From positions 1 to 43,617 of the forward strand of contig CAJVPP010000157.1 in assembly GCA_910592005.1 (NCBI GenBank): a stretch of 43,617 nt of DNA, in the 5' to 3' direction. Numbering within the stretch: position 1 is the stretch's first letter; each line of letters begins with the position of its first letter. The notes under the pieces are model-generated. The model did not search any database, was not told the DNA's origin, and saw only the letters and a list, made by a program, of their open reading frames with translations. The position numbers and the translations under genes are program-made. The stretch is from Funneliformis mosseae (Eukaryota > Glomeromycota > Glomeromycetes > Glomerales > Glomeraceae). Of the stretch, positions 20,300 through 33,500 are shown in pieces.

Positions 20300-21803
20300 A
20301 AAGTTATCAAAATTAGTTTATTTTGAAGAGATAAACTATTATTTTAAAACTTCTTTTCTAAGTTTTTTAATAAATCTTAACTCTTCTTTTTTCATATTAA
20401 AAGTTTTTTCTTATTACTCTAAAATATAAAATTACTTTATCATAAGTTTCAATAATTTTCTCAAAAGTAATTATTAGTGATAAAAAATTTTCCTCTTTTT
20501 CATTTTCTTGATTAGGTAAAACTGCTTTTAAAATTTCTTTATTAAATATCATTTTGTCTGTAATTTCAGATTTATCATACTTAACAAATTCTTTAGCAAA
20601 AAAAGGATTATTAAAATCTAGTTTATTGATTAATACTTGAATTTCTTCCATTTTCTTTAACTGTTTAAATTTAAGTAATATATCAATACTAATTTTATCC
20701 TTATTTTCATAATTATTATTAGGTAAAATATCTGCTTTCATCTAACAATTTTCAATTGTTTTATTTATAATATTATCTTATATTTGTGAAATATATTTTA
20801 TACACTTTTTAATATTAATTTCAAAGGTTCAATACTGTATTTATTAAATTTATTAAAAACTTTAATCTAATTTTGTAAATTTAGCTTTTAATATTATATT
20901 TAAAATAAATTGATTAGAATTAAGTATAAATAAAGTATAAAATATAATAATGTCAATTAAATTTTAACTAAAGAATTATTAAATCAATTACATTTTTTAT
21001 CTTAAAACTATTTATGATACTTTGATCATAAGGTTAAAGATGTGCAATAAAATTTAAGAGAAAAAATTGAATAGTAATATTAATCAGGTAGGTAGTTTCA
21101 TAAAGAGCATGTATTAAAGCATTATTCATAAAAAAGAGAATTTTCTGATTTTATCTTCTTATTTTTGTATCAAGTTTTTCTATATAATTATTTTAGATTG
21201 AAATCTGCATTTAACTTTTTTAGTTCTAATAGTATTTGACTAAAAACATTCTTTTATTAATGTTCTTAATAATTCTAAGATTTTTATACTTATATATAAA
21301 TAAAAGCATTAGCTTTTTACTTCCTGTTACATTACATGTAAGTAGGGTTATTACATGATCCTTTAATTATTTTAAGATTTTTAAGTAACATATTTGTAGC
21401 TTTCCTATATATATGATATTATTTAAGGTTGTATCATTTTTTAAAGTTATTTACCTAATTACTAGACCTTTTAAACTTATTTTCTTTTAATAAAAAATCA
21501 AAACTTAAGACTTTAGTTAAAAGAATATTATCAGTAATAATGAGATTAGCTTTGAATGTGTTATATACTTCAAATTTTTAACATTTCTTCAATGAGAGGG
21601 AATAAAATTTTCTTATTACATTTCAAATTGGCTTAATATGAATTAGTATTCACTAAAAGTTGACAATCTTTCTCCTTTAAAATGTCACTTATCATATCTT
21701 CACTAATGTCATATTTATTAGCTAAGTTTTTTTATTTTAAAAAAGGTGATGATATTATTTTTAAACAAAATTCTTTTTTTGTATAACTATAAGAGATTTT
21801 CAT
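20300..21803 (-). pseudogene. Tigger/pogo-type transposase gene (CENP-B HTH + DDE), heavily decayed
   Basis: From an ATG at 21803 the minus strand reads as a CENP-B/psq helix-turn-helix (KNLANKYDISEDMISDILKE). A second DNA-binding segment follows (NTFKANLIITDNILLTKVL, then VNNFKK). The DDE endonuclease core is recognisable as NNYIEKLDTKIRR, MNNALIHALYETT and IIN plus SFK. The C-terminal domain is the longest intact part: 114 codons at 20741-20397. Total span is about 500 codons, normal for the family. In the usual Asp-Asn-Ala core motif the Asp codon (21124-21126) is now AAT, Asn. Many stops occur where Trp or Gln would fit, for example in the stretch before NNYIEKLD. Terminal inverted repeats were not identified. 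This is a dead cut-and-paste transposon. Confidence 0.75.
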
Positions 21804-23190
21804 TTTTTTTAAAAGTTCATCTTATTTATTAGTAGATTCATTAAGTTATTTCTTTGAGTTTACTTTTTAGTATTATATAAGAAAAAACAAGTAAAAATAA
21901 AACATGTAAAAAAAATCATGAAATATAAAACACAACACGTAATGTGAATATTTATTTATTATTAATTTAATTAAAAAACTAAATATAGAAAATTATAAAA
22001 TTATATATATATAAAATTTATTTTAAGCAAAACTTCATTGTATCAAAAAAATATTCATTATAGAACAATTTATTATAAAAAGGATTATTTTATATATAAA
22101 TTTTTTTGATTTTAATTTGTTAAATGTAGTATGAATTTTTAATTAACAAATTTAGTATAGTAAGATTTTTTTATATTTAAAAATCTGTTTGACATTAAAA
22201 ATCTGTTGTATTGTAAAATTTGTAATATCAAATTTGCTATAGAAAAAGTTGATTATAGTTTTTTTTGTAATATGATGTTTAAATAAATGTAAAATAAATT
22301 TTTTTATTAAATTATCAGTTTCTATTATATAAATATATTCATTTATTTCAATTATTTTAAATTTTAACTAAAAATTAATAATTATTTTGTATAATAATAT
22401 CAAAATAAATTGATCAAATAAAATTATATCTAATTATTTTTAGGATAAGTTTATTTTTTTAGATTAATTTTAAATAATTACTTTTAAATATAGCTTGAAT
22501 ATCCTAATTACATCAAATCTTAAATCCTATTTTTAAATAATTATATATTTCAAAAAATATAAACAATTTTAAAAGCTTATCATATTTTAATAAATTAGAT
22601 TAAAGGCTATTAAAGTATGATTTAATTTTTTAAATTAAATTAATATATAAAAAGGTATGCTCATTTTATTTTAGTAGAAATTTATATGATATATATATAA
22701 AATATTTTAATTTGATCATACTAATAATATATAATTTTTTTTTAATGTTTTATAAAAAAATATGATAATCAAATTTAACATAAAATTACAAGTGATCAAA
22801 TCTGATATCAAATTTTCACAAAAAATATGATAAATTATCAGTAATCAAATCTGATATTATATTTTCACTGAAAAATATGATAAAATTATCATTTTACTAA
22901 AAATTTATCAATGATTATCATATGTAAAAATCATTTTTTACAATTTTATTGAATTGATGGCTGGTATTTCAAAAAGAAAAAATACTTGTCAAAACAAATG
23001 AAATAAATAAATTCAAGTAGTTAAACAAATATTAATAATATTAACATGAAAAATAACAAAGAAAGTTTGTAAAAAAAAGATATTTATGATATGAAAAGTG
23101 ATGATTTGATTATATGAGAAGATGAAGACTTGAATAATTGTCAAAATTTAATTCAAACTTTAATAATTTAAATGTAAAATTATATTCTAC
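21804..23190. other. AT-rich stretch with a 56-bp direct repeat
   Basis: No coding frame. At about 22740-22905 a unit 'atcaaatctgatat' ... 'aaaaatatgataaa' recurs two full times and once partially, with a period of about 56 bases. Confidence 0.5.
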
Positions 23191-23198
23191 TAACCTGC

Positions 23199-23480
23199 AG
23201 ATCAACTTATTCAGGAAATTTGATAAAGACTAAACAAAGACATCATACTCAAGTAAAAAAGAATGCTGAAAAAAATGGACAAACTATTGATTATTTTTTC
23301 TATAATAATATTCTATAAGAATAATGAAAGTATATCTAAAGGAATTGAAGATGATGATTTAATTTATAATTCTCATAAATATTTAATTCTCTTAAAATGT
23401 AATTTAAAGAAAAGAATTTAGATAAAGGCTATAAATTAAGATTAACTGCTATTGCAGTTAAGGTTATTTAAACTTAGAGG
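23199..23480 (+). pseudogene. Fragment of a decayed multicopy (probably transposase-linked) protein
   Basis: The frame starting at 23199 reads RSTYSGNLIKTKQRHHTQVK then KNAEKNGQTIDYFF, and stops near 23320. A second piece at about 23404-23470 reads LKEKNLDKGYKLRLTAI. Both pieces match my memory of a repeated Rhizophagus protein whose longer members have HTH and DDE-like parts, but this is recall rather than a search. Only the N-terminal portion is visible here, and stops follow at once. Confidence 0.4.
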
Positions 23481-24818
23481 TTTTATAAATTGTCTAAATA
23501 AAAAAAGATAAAATTTAGCAAAATTATATTAAAATCTTATTAAAAAAATCTGTGAAATTCTAAGTTTATAAAAATGCAAAACTATATCAAAACTTTAGTA
23601 AAAAATTAGCAAAACTATAATTTAGACATTTTGCCAATCAAAAATAAGTTTAGACAAGTAATGTTAATTGCAATATATACGATTTCTTAAATTTTAAAAT
23701 AGTAAATTAAAAATTCATCTTTATATTATACAATAACTTAAAAAAAAAATCATAGTTTGCCTGATATATTCATTTATAAAATCATATACTATAAAATAGT
23801 AAAATTATTCTATTTTCTAAATTAAAAATCATTGTAAAATGAAAAACTTATTTGATGATAAAGGTATTCAAATACGATTTATTTATTATTAGAATTTTTT
23901 GGTTATAAATAAATTTCTATAAAAATATATTAAATAATAATTTAAAATAATATATACTTAAATCTATAATATTATAAAATTTATTATAATCTAAAATACT
24001 AATAAAATATAAAAAAAATTTCTTATTATTATTTTTAAAATTTGTGAAAAAAGTTTATTAAAAATTAAATTGATTAATTTGAATTATAACAATTTCAAAA
24101 TAATACAATTTATTAATTGTAAAAAATCAATTAAAACTTATTAAAAATTTGTAATAATGTAAAATTTTAAATTCTATTTTAAAAATTTATAATTATAAGA
24201 CAAAAAATTTAAAATGTAAAAATTTCTATCAAAAGATTAGCATTATATATTTATATAAAATTTATAATTTAAATTAAAGTCTTAATTAGTTTATTATATA
24301 ATTATATGATTTTTAATAATATATAGATATCTGCAAATATCTGCAAATCTGTATATCTTATTTGTAATTATAAAATGTTTATTTAGATATCTACTTATTT
24401 ATACAGATATCTGAATTATATATCTATAGTTCTAATTATTTCTTATATTTTCAAATAATTATTTAAGTTATAATTTCTTTTTTTTTGTTAAATTTTAATT
24501 AAAAATTTTTTTTTTTTAATATTAATTTATTATTTTTCAATTTAAACTTTATTAATTTTAACAAATATTAAATATTTATTTGTTATTGTTTAATATTTTA
24601 TATAAAATATAATTCTAATATTTTCTAATATTTATCAGTTTTTTAAAATTTAATTTTAAAAATTTAATTAGATATTATTAATTATTAATATCTTTAATAC
24701 AAATAAATTTTTTTAAGTTATAATTAATATAATATAATAATGTAATTTTTCATTTTCACTATAGGCAAAAATAACAAAAACAGTGTAAAAAGAAAATAAA
24801 AAAATAAGGACTGACAAA
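23481..24818. other. AT-rich stretch without genes
   Basis: Nothing coding. A cluster of 'agatatctgcaaat'/'cagatatctg' words at 24325-24425 is partly palindromic. Confidence 0.45.
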
Positions 24819-24879
24819 TGAAAAATTTATTGAAAAGAATTTTCCACATGAATAATCTGAAGGTTTAACAACTAATGAT

Positions 24880-25347
24880 AATAATAGCGCTACTATCAGT
24901 TTTTAAGAATTTTCTGATACTGCTCTCTTTTCAACTTCTCTTACAGCCTATGATGAAATAGACTATGCACATAGTCTTTATAGATAAATACAAATACAAG
25001 AAGAAATAAAATATGCATGAAATGTCTCATCTATAAAAACACAGTTTTCTTCTACACCATAGTTATTTCTATTTAATACTAATAATAAATAAAGATCCAG
25101 TCTTTCTCTCAAATTTCAAAGGATAAATAAAGGTAAAAGTAAAAATAACAACAAAATTATAATAAATACTACCTCTGCTTCTTCTTTTTTTTCAATTTTG
25201 TCTTTCTTTTCATTCACATCTTTCTTCTTGGATAATATTCAAAAAGGAAATTTTAGTAAACAAAAACTTGTTTCATTTCACCTTTATTACAGATTATTAG
25301 TCCCATTAGATTTTGCTTTTTTTAGTAATTCATAATAATAAAGCTTC
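24880..25347 (+). pseudogene. Degraded reading frame broken only by TAA/TAG/TGA that suit C-to-T change
   Basis: The frame of about 155 codons is otherwise continuous and well composed: EFSDTALFSTSLTAYDEIDY, IQIQEEIKYA, RSSLSLKFQRINKGKSKNNN, then a Ser/Phe-rich stretch (SASSFFSILSFFSFTSFF) and KQKLVSFHLYYRLLVPLDFA. The first five stops are TAA, TAA, TGA, TAG and TAA. Each becomes a sense codon (CAA, CGA or CAG) by one T-to-C reversal. I do not recognise the protein. Weaker coding-like text continues to about 25700 in other frames. Confidence 0.45.
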
Positions 25348-25699
25348 TTGTCAATTAATACTAAATCAGAAGATTTATAACTATATAGCTCACTGTCAAA
25401 TAATAGATATAGCATTTTATAGAAGAATTGTTTAATTATTTTAAAAAATATGTCAATAAAGGTTTCTCCTATATTGCTGAAACAGTAGACATTATTCTCT
25501 CTTCAAATTTAGATGACGAATTTGATGATTCAGCTAAACAAATTCTATTTAATCAACTAAAATACCTTTTTTAAAATTTTTATAATCTTTTACAATCATT
25601 GTCACTAGTTAACCAGAAAAGTCTATCACCAATACTAATGCAGCTTTTTTATAACTATTATTCTCGTAAAAATGAAAAGATCTTTGATTTCTTTACATT

Positions 25700-27200
25700 T
25701 TTCATTTTAGTTAATTAGTTATTTAACTAATCATTATTCTTCTTTATAAAACCAACTTAGGCATAAATAATTTCTCTTTAACATAACATAAAATTTGATT
25801 TTATTTTATTTTGTGTATTAATCCTGAAATATAATATTCTTTGCTTAGGTTAAGATTGATTTTAGGGAGTGCTTTATAAGATCTTCTTCTAATTAATCAT
25901 AGATTAGTTAGTCTAAGATTTTGTAATTTCTTTGAATTGTATTTTATATAATTTACTTTATATTTTATTTTATATTTTATATATAATTATTATTTTTATT
26001 TATAATATAGTATTTTATAGAGAAGTATAGTTATTAATAGTAATTATATTTTTATTTAAAAATAATATTAAGAATTTTTATGTATTTCTTTAAATTTATG
26101 TTTAATTTATTTATTTCAATAAAACCTATCAGTATAAATATTTTAAAAAAATAAATAATTAGTTTTAACATTTAATTTTTTAATAATATAGGAAATTTGC
26201 TATTAAAATTGAATAATAATCATAATAAATTATATGACCTGTAACATGATTTTAATAGTAAACCTTTCATATTATTTATTAAGATATTTTAATTTATTAA
26301 TTCTTTTAAAAGATATTAATATGTTGATAAATCAAATCTAAATTCTAAATTAAAAAAAATTTTTTAAATAAATTAAAAGTTTAAATTTTTTTCGATTCTA
26401 AAATATTGGATAAAAAAGCTTTAATCATAATATAAACTTGAAATTTTATAAATTTTTCAGCTATACTTATTTTAAAGCAGATTTATATAATATTATTTTA
26501 ATATGATTCTCTATAAGCATACTAATATACAATTTCTTTTATTTAACTCTTATTATTTAAAATTATATTAGTTTTTTTTTTTATTTTAGAAATTTTATAT
26601 TAAATCTAAATTTATTTATTAAAAAAAAAAAAATAATATTTTTTCTATTGTAAAGTATTAAATTACATTTTAAATAATAAAATTTAATTAAAGACAATAT
26701 TAAAATTTAAAAAAAAGATTCTTAAAAAAAAAAAAAAAAACTAAATATTAATTTTTTAATAATAATTAAAGGTAATTAAAAATCAGAAATATATTAATAA
26801 ACTACTAAAAATTATAGCTGAAAAAAGTTCATTTGAAAGAAAATAAAGCAAAATGATCCAAGTAATCAAATTTATGAATTAAACAGCAGATTAATCTTTC
26901 TTTTAGGTATTTATAGTTTTGCATTAATTTTTTATTGATTATGATTTTTTTGTGATCTTTTTCTTTCTAATTAAAACTTTAATTATAATTCTTGAATCAA
27001 TGATGGATCTGATTTAACGTATTATTATTGAGTTAACTATGTTTGATTAATTGATACTAGGTTTATTGTCAGTATGAAAAGTATATTTTGAGATGAGTTA
27101 ATTTCGCCAGCATTCTAAGTTTGCTGATGAAGTTCTATATTAGGAATTAATGGTCAAATTGTAAAAATTACCCACGGTTATTATTTATAAAAATTTGCAC
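25700..27200. other. AT-rich stretch up to the dipeptidase gene
   Basis: No gene is supported. Long A and T runs occur, for example poly-A at about 26729-26741. The compositional change to ordinary gene DNA occurs at about 27.0-27.25 kb. Confidence 0.5.
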
Positions 27201-27262
27201 TTAAAATTTAAATAGCCACAGTAGTTAAATTTTCTTTCAAATTAAAAAAGTTTTAAGATACA

Positions 27263-29597
27263 ATGGTAAACGAGAAAATATTGAAACAATTTTTCAAATA
27301 TGTTGACGAAAACCAGGATCATTATGTTGATAGGTTGAGAGAAGCAGTAGCTATTCCAAGGTACGTTACTGAAAGACAATTTTGAGGGAAATTTTTTTAA
27401 ATGCAGGAGTCTTAAAGGACTTTCGTTTACTATTTGTCTCGTATTATGAGGAATGCTTCTAAATGTTTAAAATGAATGTTCTACCTCTTTTTCAAAAGAT
27501 GTTTTAAAATAATAATCCAAATCCATATATCTAAATTCTGACATTTGTACTTACGCAAATATGCTTTTGCCCTATAACTTTAGTGTGAGCAGTGATCCCG
27601 ATCGCCGCGAAGATGTCTTCCGGATGGGTAATTGGCTCATCGAATTGTTCAAGAAACTTGGTATTAGGTATGCAATTTATAAAATATTCTCGATATTATC
27701 AATATCCACTTTTTTAAAATTTTTGTCTTGAATTAGTTATGAAGCTGTCGATGTGGGTAATCACGTGATGAGTGGAAAAACCTTGAAATTACCACCTATC
27801 TTGTTAGGATCTTATGGCAATGATCCTAAGAAAAAAACAATTCTGGTCTATGGTCATTATGATGTTCAGCCTGTAAGGATTGTTACTTTAATAAATTTCA
27901 TTTTATGATAAATTCATTAATGATGTCGATAATTTTTTTTTTTTAAAAAAAAAAGGCCTTGCTTGAAGATGGTTGGAATTCTGATCCTTGGAAATTAGTT
28001 GAAGATTCTACTGGTCGTTTAGTTGGTCGTGGATCTTCGGATGACAAAGGTCCAATCATTGGATGGCTCAACGCGATTGAAGCACATCAAAAGATAGGAG
28101 TAGAATTTCCTGTTAATTTAAAGATATGTTTTGAAGGTAGGCAAAAATTGATGTTAGACTATTTAAATATTATAAAACATCTTTCCTTTCCTTAAAATGA
28201 TTTTGTTGGATTAATTTAAGGTATGGAGGAAAATGGATCCGAAGGATTAGATGATTTGATTGCACGGGAGGCCGATAGATATTTTAAGTGTGTAGATGCA
28301 GTTTGCATCTCGGATAATTATTGGCTGGGCGTCACGAAACCTTGTCTGACTTATGGTTTACGCGTATGTAATTTATAGAACCATGTGATCTTATATTAGG
28401 TCAAACCCACTCATCATTTCATTTATATCCTTTTTTTTTTTTAAGGGCATTTCTTACTTTAACATCACAGTCTCTGGTCCAGGGAGAGATCTTCATTCTG
28501 GAGTTTTTGGTGGTACTGTTTATGAACCCATGACGGATTTGATTATTTTGTTCAGCAAATTGGTCACTCCGAATGGAAAAATCTTGATTCCTGGAATAAA
28601 TGATGATGTAGCAGAATTGAAGGGTAAATTAAAGAAGAATATTTATTTGACCAAATAATAATAAAAATAATAAAAATTACAAATTTCTAAATATTCTTGA
28701 TGAATATGAATACCACCTAGATGAAGAAATGGAAACTTATCGATCCATCGAGTTCAAATTGGAAGAACTTCAGTCGGCCATTGAATCTAAAACAAATATC
28801 TACGATAATGAAACTCAAACTTTACAGGCCCGGTAATTACTTTTTTTTTTTTTAAAAAAAAAAAACATAAAAATAAAAGATTTCTAATGATATTTTAAAA
28901 AAATATACTTTTTTTTTTACTTATATAAAATAAGTTGGCGCTATCCATCACTTTCTATACACGGTATCGAAGGTGCGTTTTCTGCGCCAGGGGTCAAAAC
29001 TGTATTACCTTGTAAGGTTTCAGGTAAATTTTCAATTCGATCGGTTCCAAATATGGATCCTGATAAAATTACGGCTTGTGTTGATAAATTCCTTAGAGAG
29101 GAATTCGGTAAATTGGGAAGTAAAAATAAGCTTCAAGTAGAATGTGTGCATGGTGCTAAACCATGGGTTTCGAGTCCAGATCACTGGAACTTTGGTAAGT
29201 TATTTAATTTTTTTAACGCGATCTTTTTTTTTTTTACACAAATTTCAAATAACATTATTAAATAATACTGTCACAGTCGCAGCAGCTAATGCTGTTGAAA
29301 AGGTCTTTAATTGCAAACCTGATTTGACACGTGAAGGAGGTTCCATTCCTGTTACTCTTACTTTCCAAGACGCGTTAAATAAGAATGTTCTCTTGCTTCC
29401 GATGGGCAGAGGTGATGATGTAAGTATCGACATCTATATACGTGTTAATGGTTGATTTTGCTAAATTCATATTTGATTTCTTAAACTTATAGGGAGCTCA
29501 TTCGACTAATGAGAAACTTGATCGGCATAATTATACCGAAGGGATTAAGTTACTTGGCACTTACTTGCATGAAGTAGCAGCTATTAAGTCTACCTAA
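27263..29597 (+). CDS. DUG1: Cytosolic M20 metallodipeptidase (Cys-Gly / non-specific dipeptidase, Dug1/CNDP2 type), 10 exons
   Basis: Exons are 27263-27360, 27584-27667, 27737-27872, 27956-28136, 28221-28363, 28446-28623, 28721-28832, 28935-29194, 29277-29419 and 29493-29597. All introns are GT..AG and short, and the join is in frame, giving 479 residues, matching yeast Dug1 and human CNDP2 in length. Metal and catalytic residues are all kept: His101 and Asp103 in YGHYDVQP, Asp135 in GRGSSDDKG, Glu169/Glu170 in FEGMEENGS, Asp198 in SDNYW, His448 in GAHSTNE, and His231 in GRDLHSG of the dimerisation lid domain. The enzyme hydrolyses dipeptides such as Cys-Gly, the last step of cytosolic glutathione breakdown. 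There is no signal peptide. The start is the first ATG, in an A-rich context. It is the only intact gene in 41 kb and sits at the edge of the repeat block. Confidence 0.95.
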
Positions 29598-29661
29598 AAC
29601 TTTTGATTTTGAATTGAAGATTCATATATTCTATCTATCTATCTCTCTATGTAACGACGTC

Positions 29662-29667
29662 AATAAA
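29662..29667 (+). terminator. Polyadenylation signal of the dipeptidase gene
   Basis: AATAAA lies 65 bases after the stop codon, followed by T-rich DNA. Confidence 0.6.
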
Positions 29668-30458
29668 GATTTATAAAAATTTTATAATCCCAAGATTTTG
29701 ATTAGTCCATGAAATCATGTGAAATGTGAATGGTAATTAAATCACGTGAACGGCAAAAAAAATGCATTTCCAAAATAGGATATTTTTTTTTTACTCGTGT
29801 TCCAAAATTGATTGCTAATTGATTGCTAATAATAGAAATATCGCTAATTTATCAAACTAAAGAAATTCGAGTTAAACCATGATGATCCAAAGAGCACTTG
29901 ACGCGCGTTCCGAAATTCTTTACCAAATTAAACAAGCGACATGAAAATCTGTAACACCAACGTGCTCAAGATGATTGCCAACCAAACGTATTTTTCCATT
30001 CTTGGCTTTAACAAAAATTTTCAATTTATCCTTTTTTCAATCAATTCTGCGAACCTTTTAATTAAAAACCTCTGTCCTACCTTTAATATTTGTTTATCTC
30101 ATCAATTTTCAGAACTTGCCTTCAAATACAACAAAAAGTAAAATTTAATGGACAATAATAAACTGTTTCAGTCTAATTGATAAAAAGGAAGAAACAAAGT
30201 TACGTAATTTAATCGGATAAAATTTCTCGGTTCACATATGAAATGTGGATCTCACGGAAATATCGTGAAATCATTCCTTTTTTTTTTTTAGCAACCATCG
30301 CATATCAATGTAACATTGATTCGAAAATGATAAATTACCTTTTTAAATCGTTATGAGAAGTTAACTAATCATCTTGTTCGAAAGATGATCATCAAAGAAG
30401 TTGCACAGAGTAAATTAAACTTATACGTTTGTGTAAAGCCAAGTGGTTTAATCTAAAT
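29668..30458. other. Intergenic DNA with two short ORFs of doubtful status
   Basis: A 21-codon ORF at 29880-29942 (MMIQRALDARSEILYQIKQA) overlaps a 66-codon ORF at 29941-30141. A GT..TTTTCAG interval inside the second (about 29989-30111) could be an intron, leaving about 30 residues. Neither resembles a known protein. Confidence 0.25.
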
Positions 30459-30536
30459 ATGCCGAGCCGACGAGACATAAAGAAAATTATTGCCTTTAAT
30501 TCGAGTGCACCATTCTCTCACACATGTAGATCATAA
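30459..30536 (+). CDS. Candidate 25-aa small ORF
   Basis: The ORF begins MPSRRDIKKIIAFNSSAPFS and ends at TAA. Its codon use is far less A/T-biased than the surrounding DNA. It could be a first exon, since a GT follows 'cacat', or a chance ORF. No homologue is recognised. Confidence 0.15.
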   Translation: MPSRRDIKKIIAFNSSAPFSHTCRS

Positions 30537-33500
30537 TTCATGATGTACATTTGTTTGGATGGAATTATGTGATGTATAATTTTTATTTTTGTTTACAAGT
30601 TGAAAACTTATAATTAGATTTTTTTTTTAATTCTTTATTTGGAATCAAATTGGTGAAAACAAATGAATTTGTTAAAATGGAAAACATGGGTTTAGGGTTG
30701 AAAACCAGATTATGCGCGAGTTATTTTTAACAACGGGAAGTCTTGTAAAACATTACGGTAATTACCGACGTTGCATAAAGGATATTATTCATCTTTGTAT
30801 TTTTTTTTTTTTTTTTAAACAGAAAAAGAATAAAGGAAGAAAACGTGTTTAAAATAGTAAGAAAATTTAACCGGTATTAGGTGGCATCAGAAACGCGTAA
30901 ATCATATGGATTTTTTTTGGGCGTAATTGATTGAGTTCTAACGTTCCAACTCAAACATTTCGATTTGATCCCGTTTAATCCCGTGTATATCAGATATATT
31001 AATTGTTTATGTCATACAAAATAGTCCGACGGTCCCTTTTTTTTTGTTGTAACAACTAAATGTAATTAAATGTATGTAATTCATTAACATTTTTAACTGG
31101 AAAATTTAATTTTGAAGAATAAAAAAAGGAAGGTTCATTTTTAAGTTTTGGGGTTTATGTTTTTAATCTTATATTATTATTATTATTATTATTATTTTCT
31201 TTCCTGCTCTTAGAAGAAAGATTTTTTTTTTTTCTCACGTTACAAATAAATTTATTTTTCGCGTAATCAAAAAAAAAACACGAAATTCAATTACATCATT
31301 ATTATTTATTATTGTTATTATTAATTTTTTTTTTATTTAATGATAATTTAATTGATTGAATAATATCGGTTAATTGAGAAAAAAAATTCCCCAGCTTTTT
31401 TTGAAACAAAGTCTTATGATGCCTTTTTTAAGATTCCACAAAAAAAAAATATTACCTGTTTGTTTTTTTTTAAGAGATTTGCTCTTTTTTACAATATGCC
31501 CATACTATATTCGGTCTAACATCAGGTCATGCTTCCTTTTTACATAAACGTATTTCTCGTTTTTTTTTCTTCTGCTTTCAGGGTTTGTTTTCTTATGTAA
31601 AATGGAAAAATAGAAATCCTGTATAATAACGAGTAATGATTTATAAGATTTAATATGTCAAAAAAAAGTAAGGACAGGAAAGGGGATTATCTTATTGTAT
31701 TTTTTTATTTTTTTATTATATTTTTTTTTTTAAATTCAGAATTATGAAAAGGAAAAAAAAAAAAAAAAAAAAAAAAGGTAGTTATCAAAAATAATTATTA
31801 TTATATTTGCCTTTATAGGATAATATCAATAATCCCGGAATGATTTATATCATTAAGTAAATTCCATACAATTAAATTTTTAATTGTTCTCTGTCAGAAT
31901 AATAAAACAAAATAAAGTATAAAAAAAGTTATGATGCGTTTTGGACTTGTGAACTTTTTTAGTGCGGTGATGTAATACATTCAAGAATCTCAACAGGTTA
32001 AGAAAAATTCATCTTCCTCTAACGTAATTTTTTTTGTGAATGAATACAGAATAGCTTCATGCTTCCATGATTGGACATCATCATCTCTTTTTCGAAGTGT
32101 TTACCGCAGTAGAAATGTAAATCATTCGATGTTATAAATAGATGATTTTTGTGTACCAAAACAAGAACCCCAAATAAAATATTTTGACATTATCAATAAA
32201 AATATTCCTGTAAGTGTATTTCTTATTTAAGATCATTCTTTCTAATCATATGTTTCAAATGTGTGACTAAAATTATTAATCTTTAAATCAAACTTGATTA
32301 AAAAAATATTTTTTTGTCCATTTAATTTAATTCACTTTATTTTTTTTTTTCTCTTCTTTCTTAATCTTTATGATTCACCTTATTATCATATTAATATTAT
32401 TTAATTGGAGCTTCATTCCTTCGAATTCATTCAAACTAGTAAATAAATTTTTATTTTTTATTTCAAAAAAAAAAAGTTAACAGTATTTGTTGTTGTGTGA
32501 AAAAGGATTTTCCAAAAAAGATTTTCTTAAGGAATTCAGATAACCTATGATCGATCCCTACAATGAACCTAATATATTGTATTGTTTGTTAGTATGATTT
32601 ACGGTGGATTATTTGTTGTTATTTAAATAAATTTATTATATATATGGTATAAATTTTGTAAGAAAAAAAATAAATAAAAACAAATAAATTCGCAACCCTT
32701 TTGAAACAGAGGGTATATTTTTAGTGAAGATGACGCGTGAATGATGAATTGAAATTTCAGTTGACCTTTGAAACCCTTTCAAAAGAAAAAGGGGAAAAAA
32801 AGAAATAAATAAATAAATAAATGAATGATGATGATGAAATCAAAATCATCTTTGACACTTAAACCTAAACGTTCCCACATCTTCATCATGTGGAGGAGTT
32901 CCTTAAAGACAAAAAAAGTGTAAACATTTGTTGTCTTTTTTTTTTTCCCTGAACCTAATCTCATTTAATTCAATGAATAAATGAAATCCACTTATCGATA
33001 ACAATCATCATACCCGATTTATGCGATTAGGTAATCACAATTAATGATGTGTATGCCTTTTTAATTTATGAGCACAAGAAATTGAAAAATTTTATCATAA
33101 AGATAAATAAATTAAGATATATTAGTATTTTTAGATTAAATTTATTTATCTATTTATTTTTTTTTTTTTATAACCGGGTAGCGATTTGATAAATTCAATC
33201 CTTGGCACGGCAACATCACACAAAATGCAAAATACAGAAGGTTATTTATGGAAAACCGGATGATACATGTGGGGCATGTGAACATAACCTTTGTTCGAAC
33301 CTGTTTAATCTTTAGAGAAAATGTTTTTTCGCACGCATTTTAAAAAATGTACTATCAAAAACAAGAACTCTAACGCGTAAATCAATCAAAACATTTGGTA
33401 GATATGATATAGATTAGGTTTCAAGTGATGTCGTACGATGATGTTATTCCGTTACATGGTGTATAAACAAAGAAGTAGGTGTGATTAAAAGGGATTCTAG

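Noticed and set aside
13500..27200. AT-rich block considered as mitochondrial DNA
   Set aside because: No mitochondrial protein, rRNA or tRNA genes; it holds nuclear-type DNA transposons and runs into a nuclear multi-intron gene.
28195..29455. Separate ORFs in the dipeptidase region
   Set aside because: They are single exons of the spliced 10-exon gene read through into introns.
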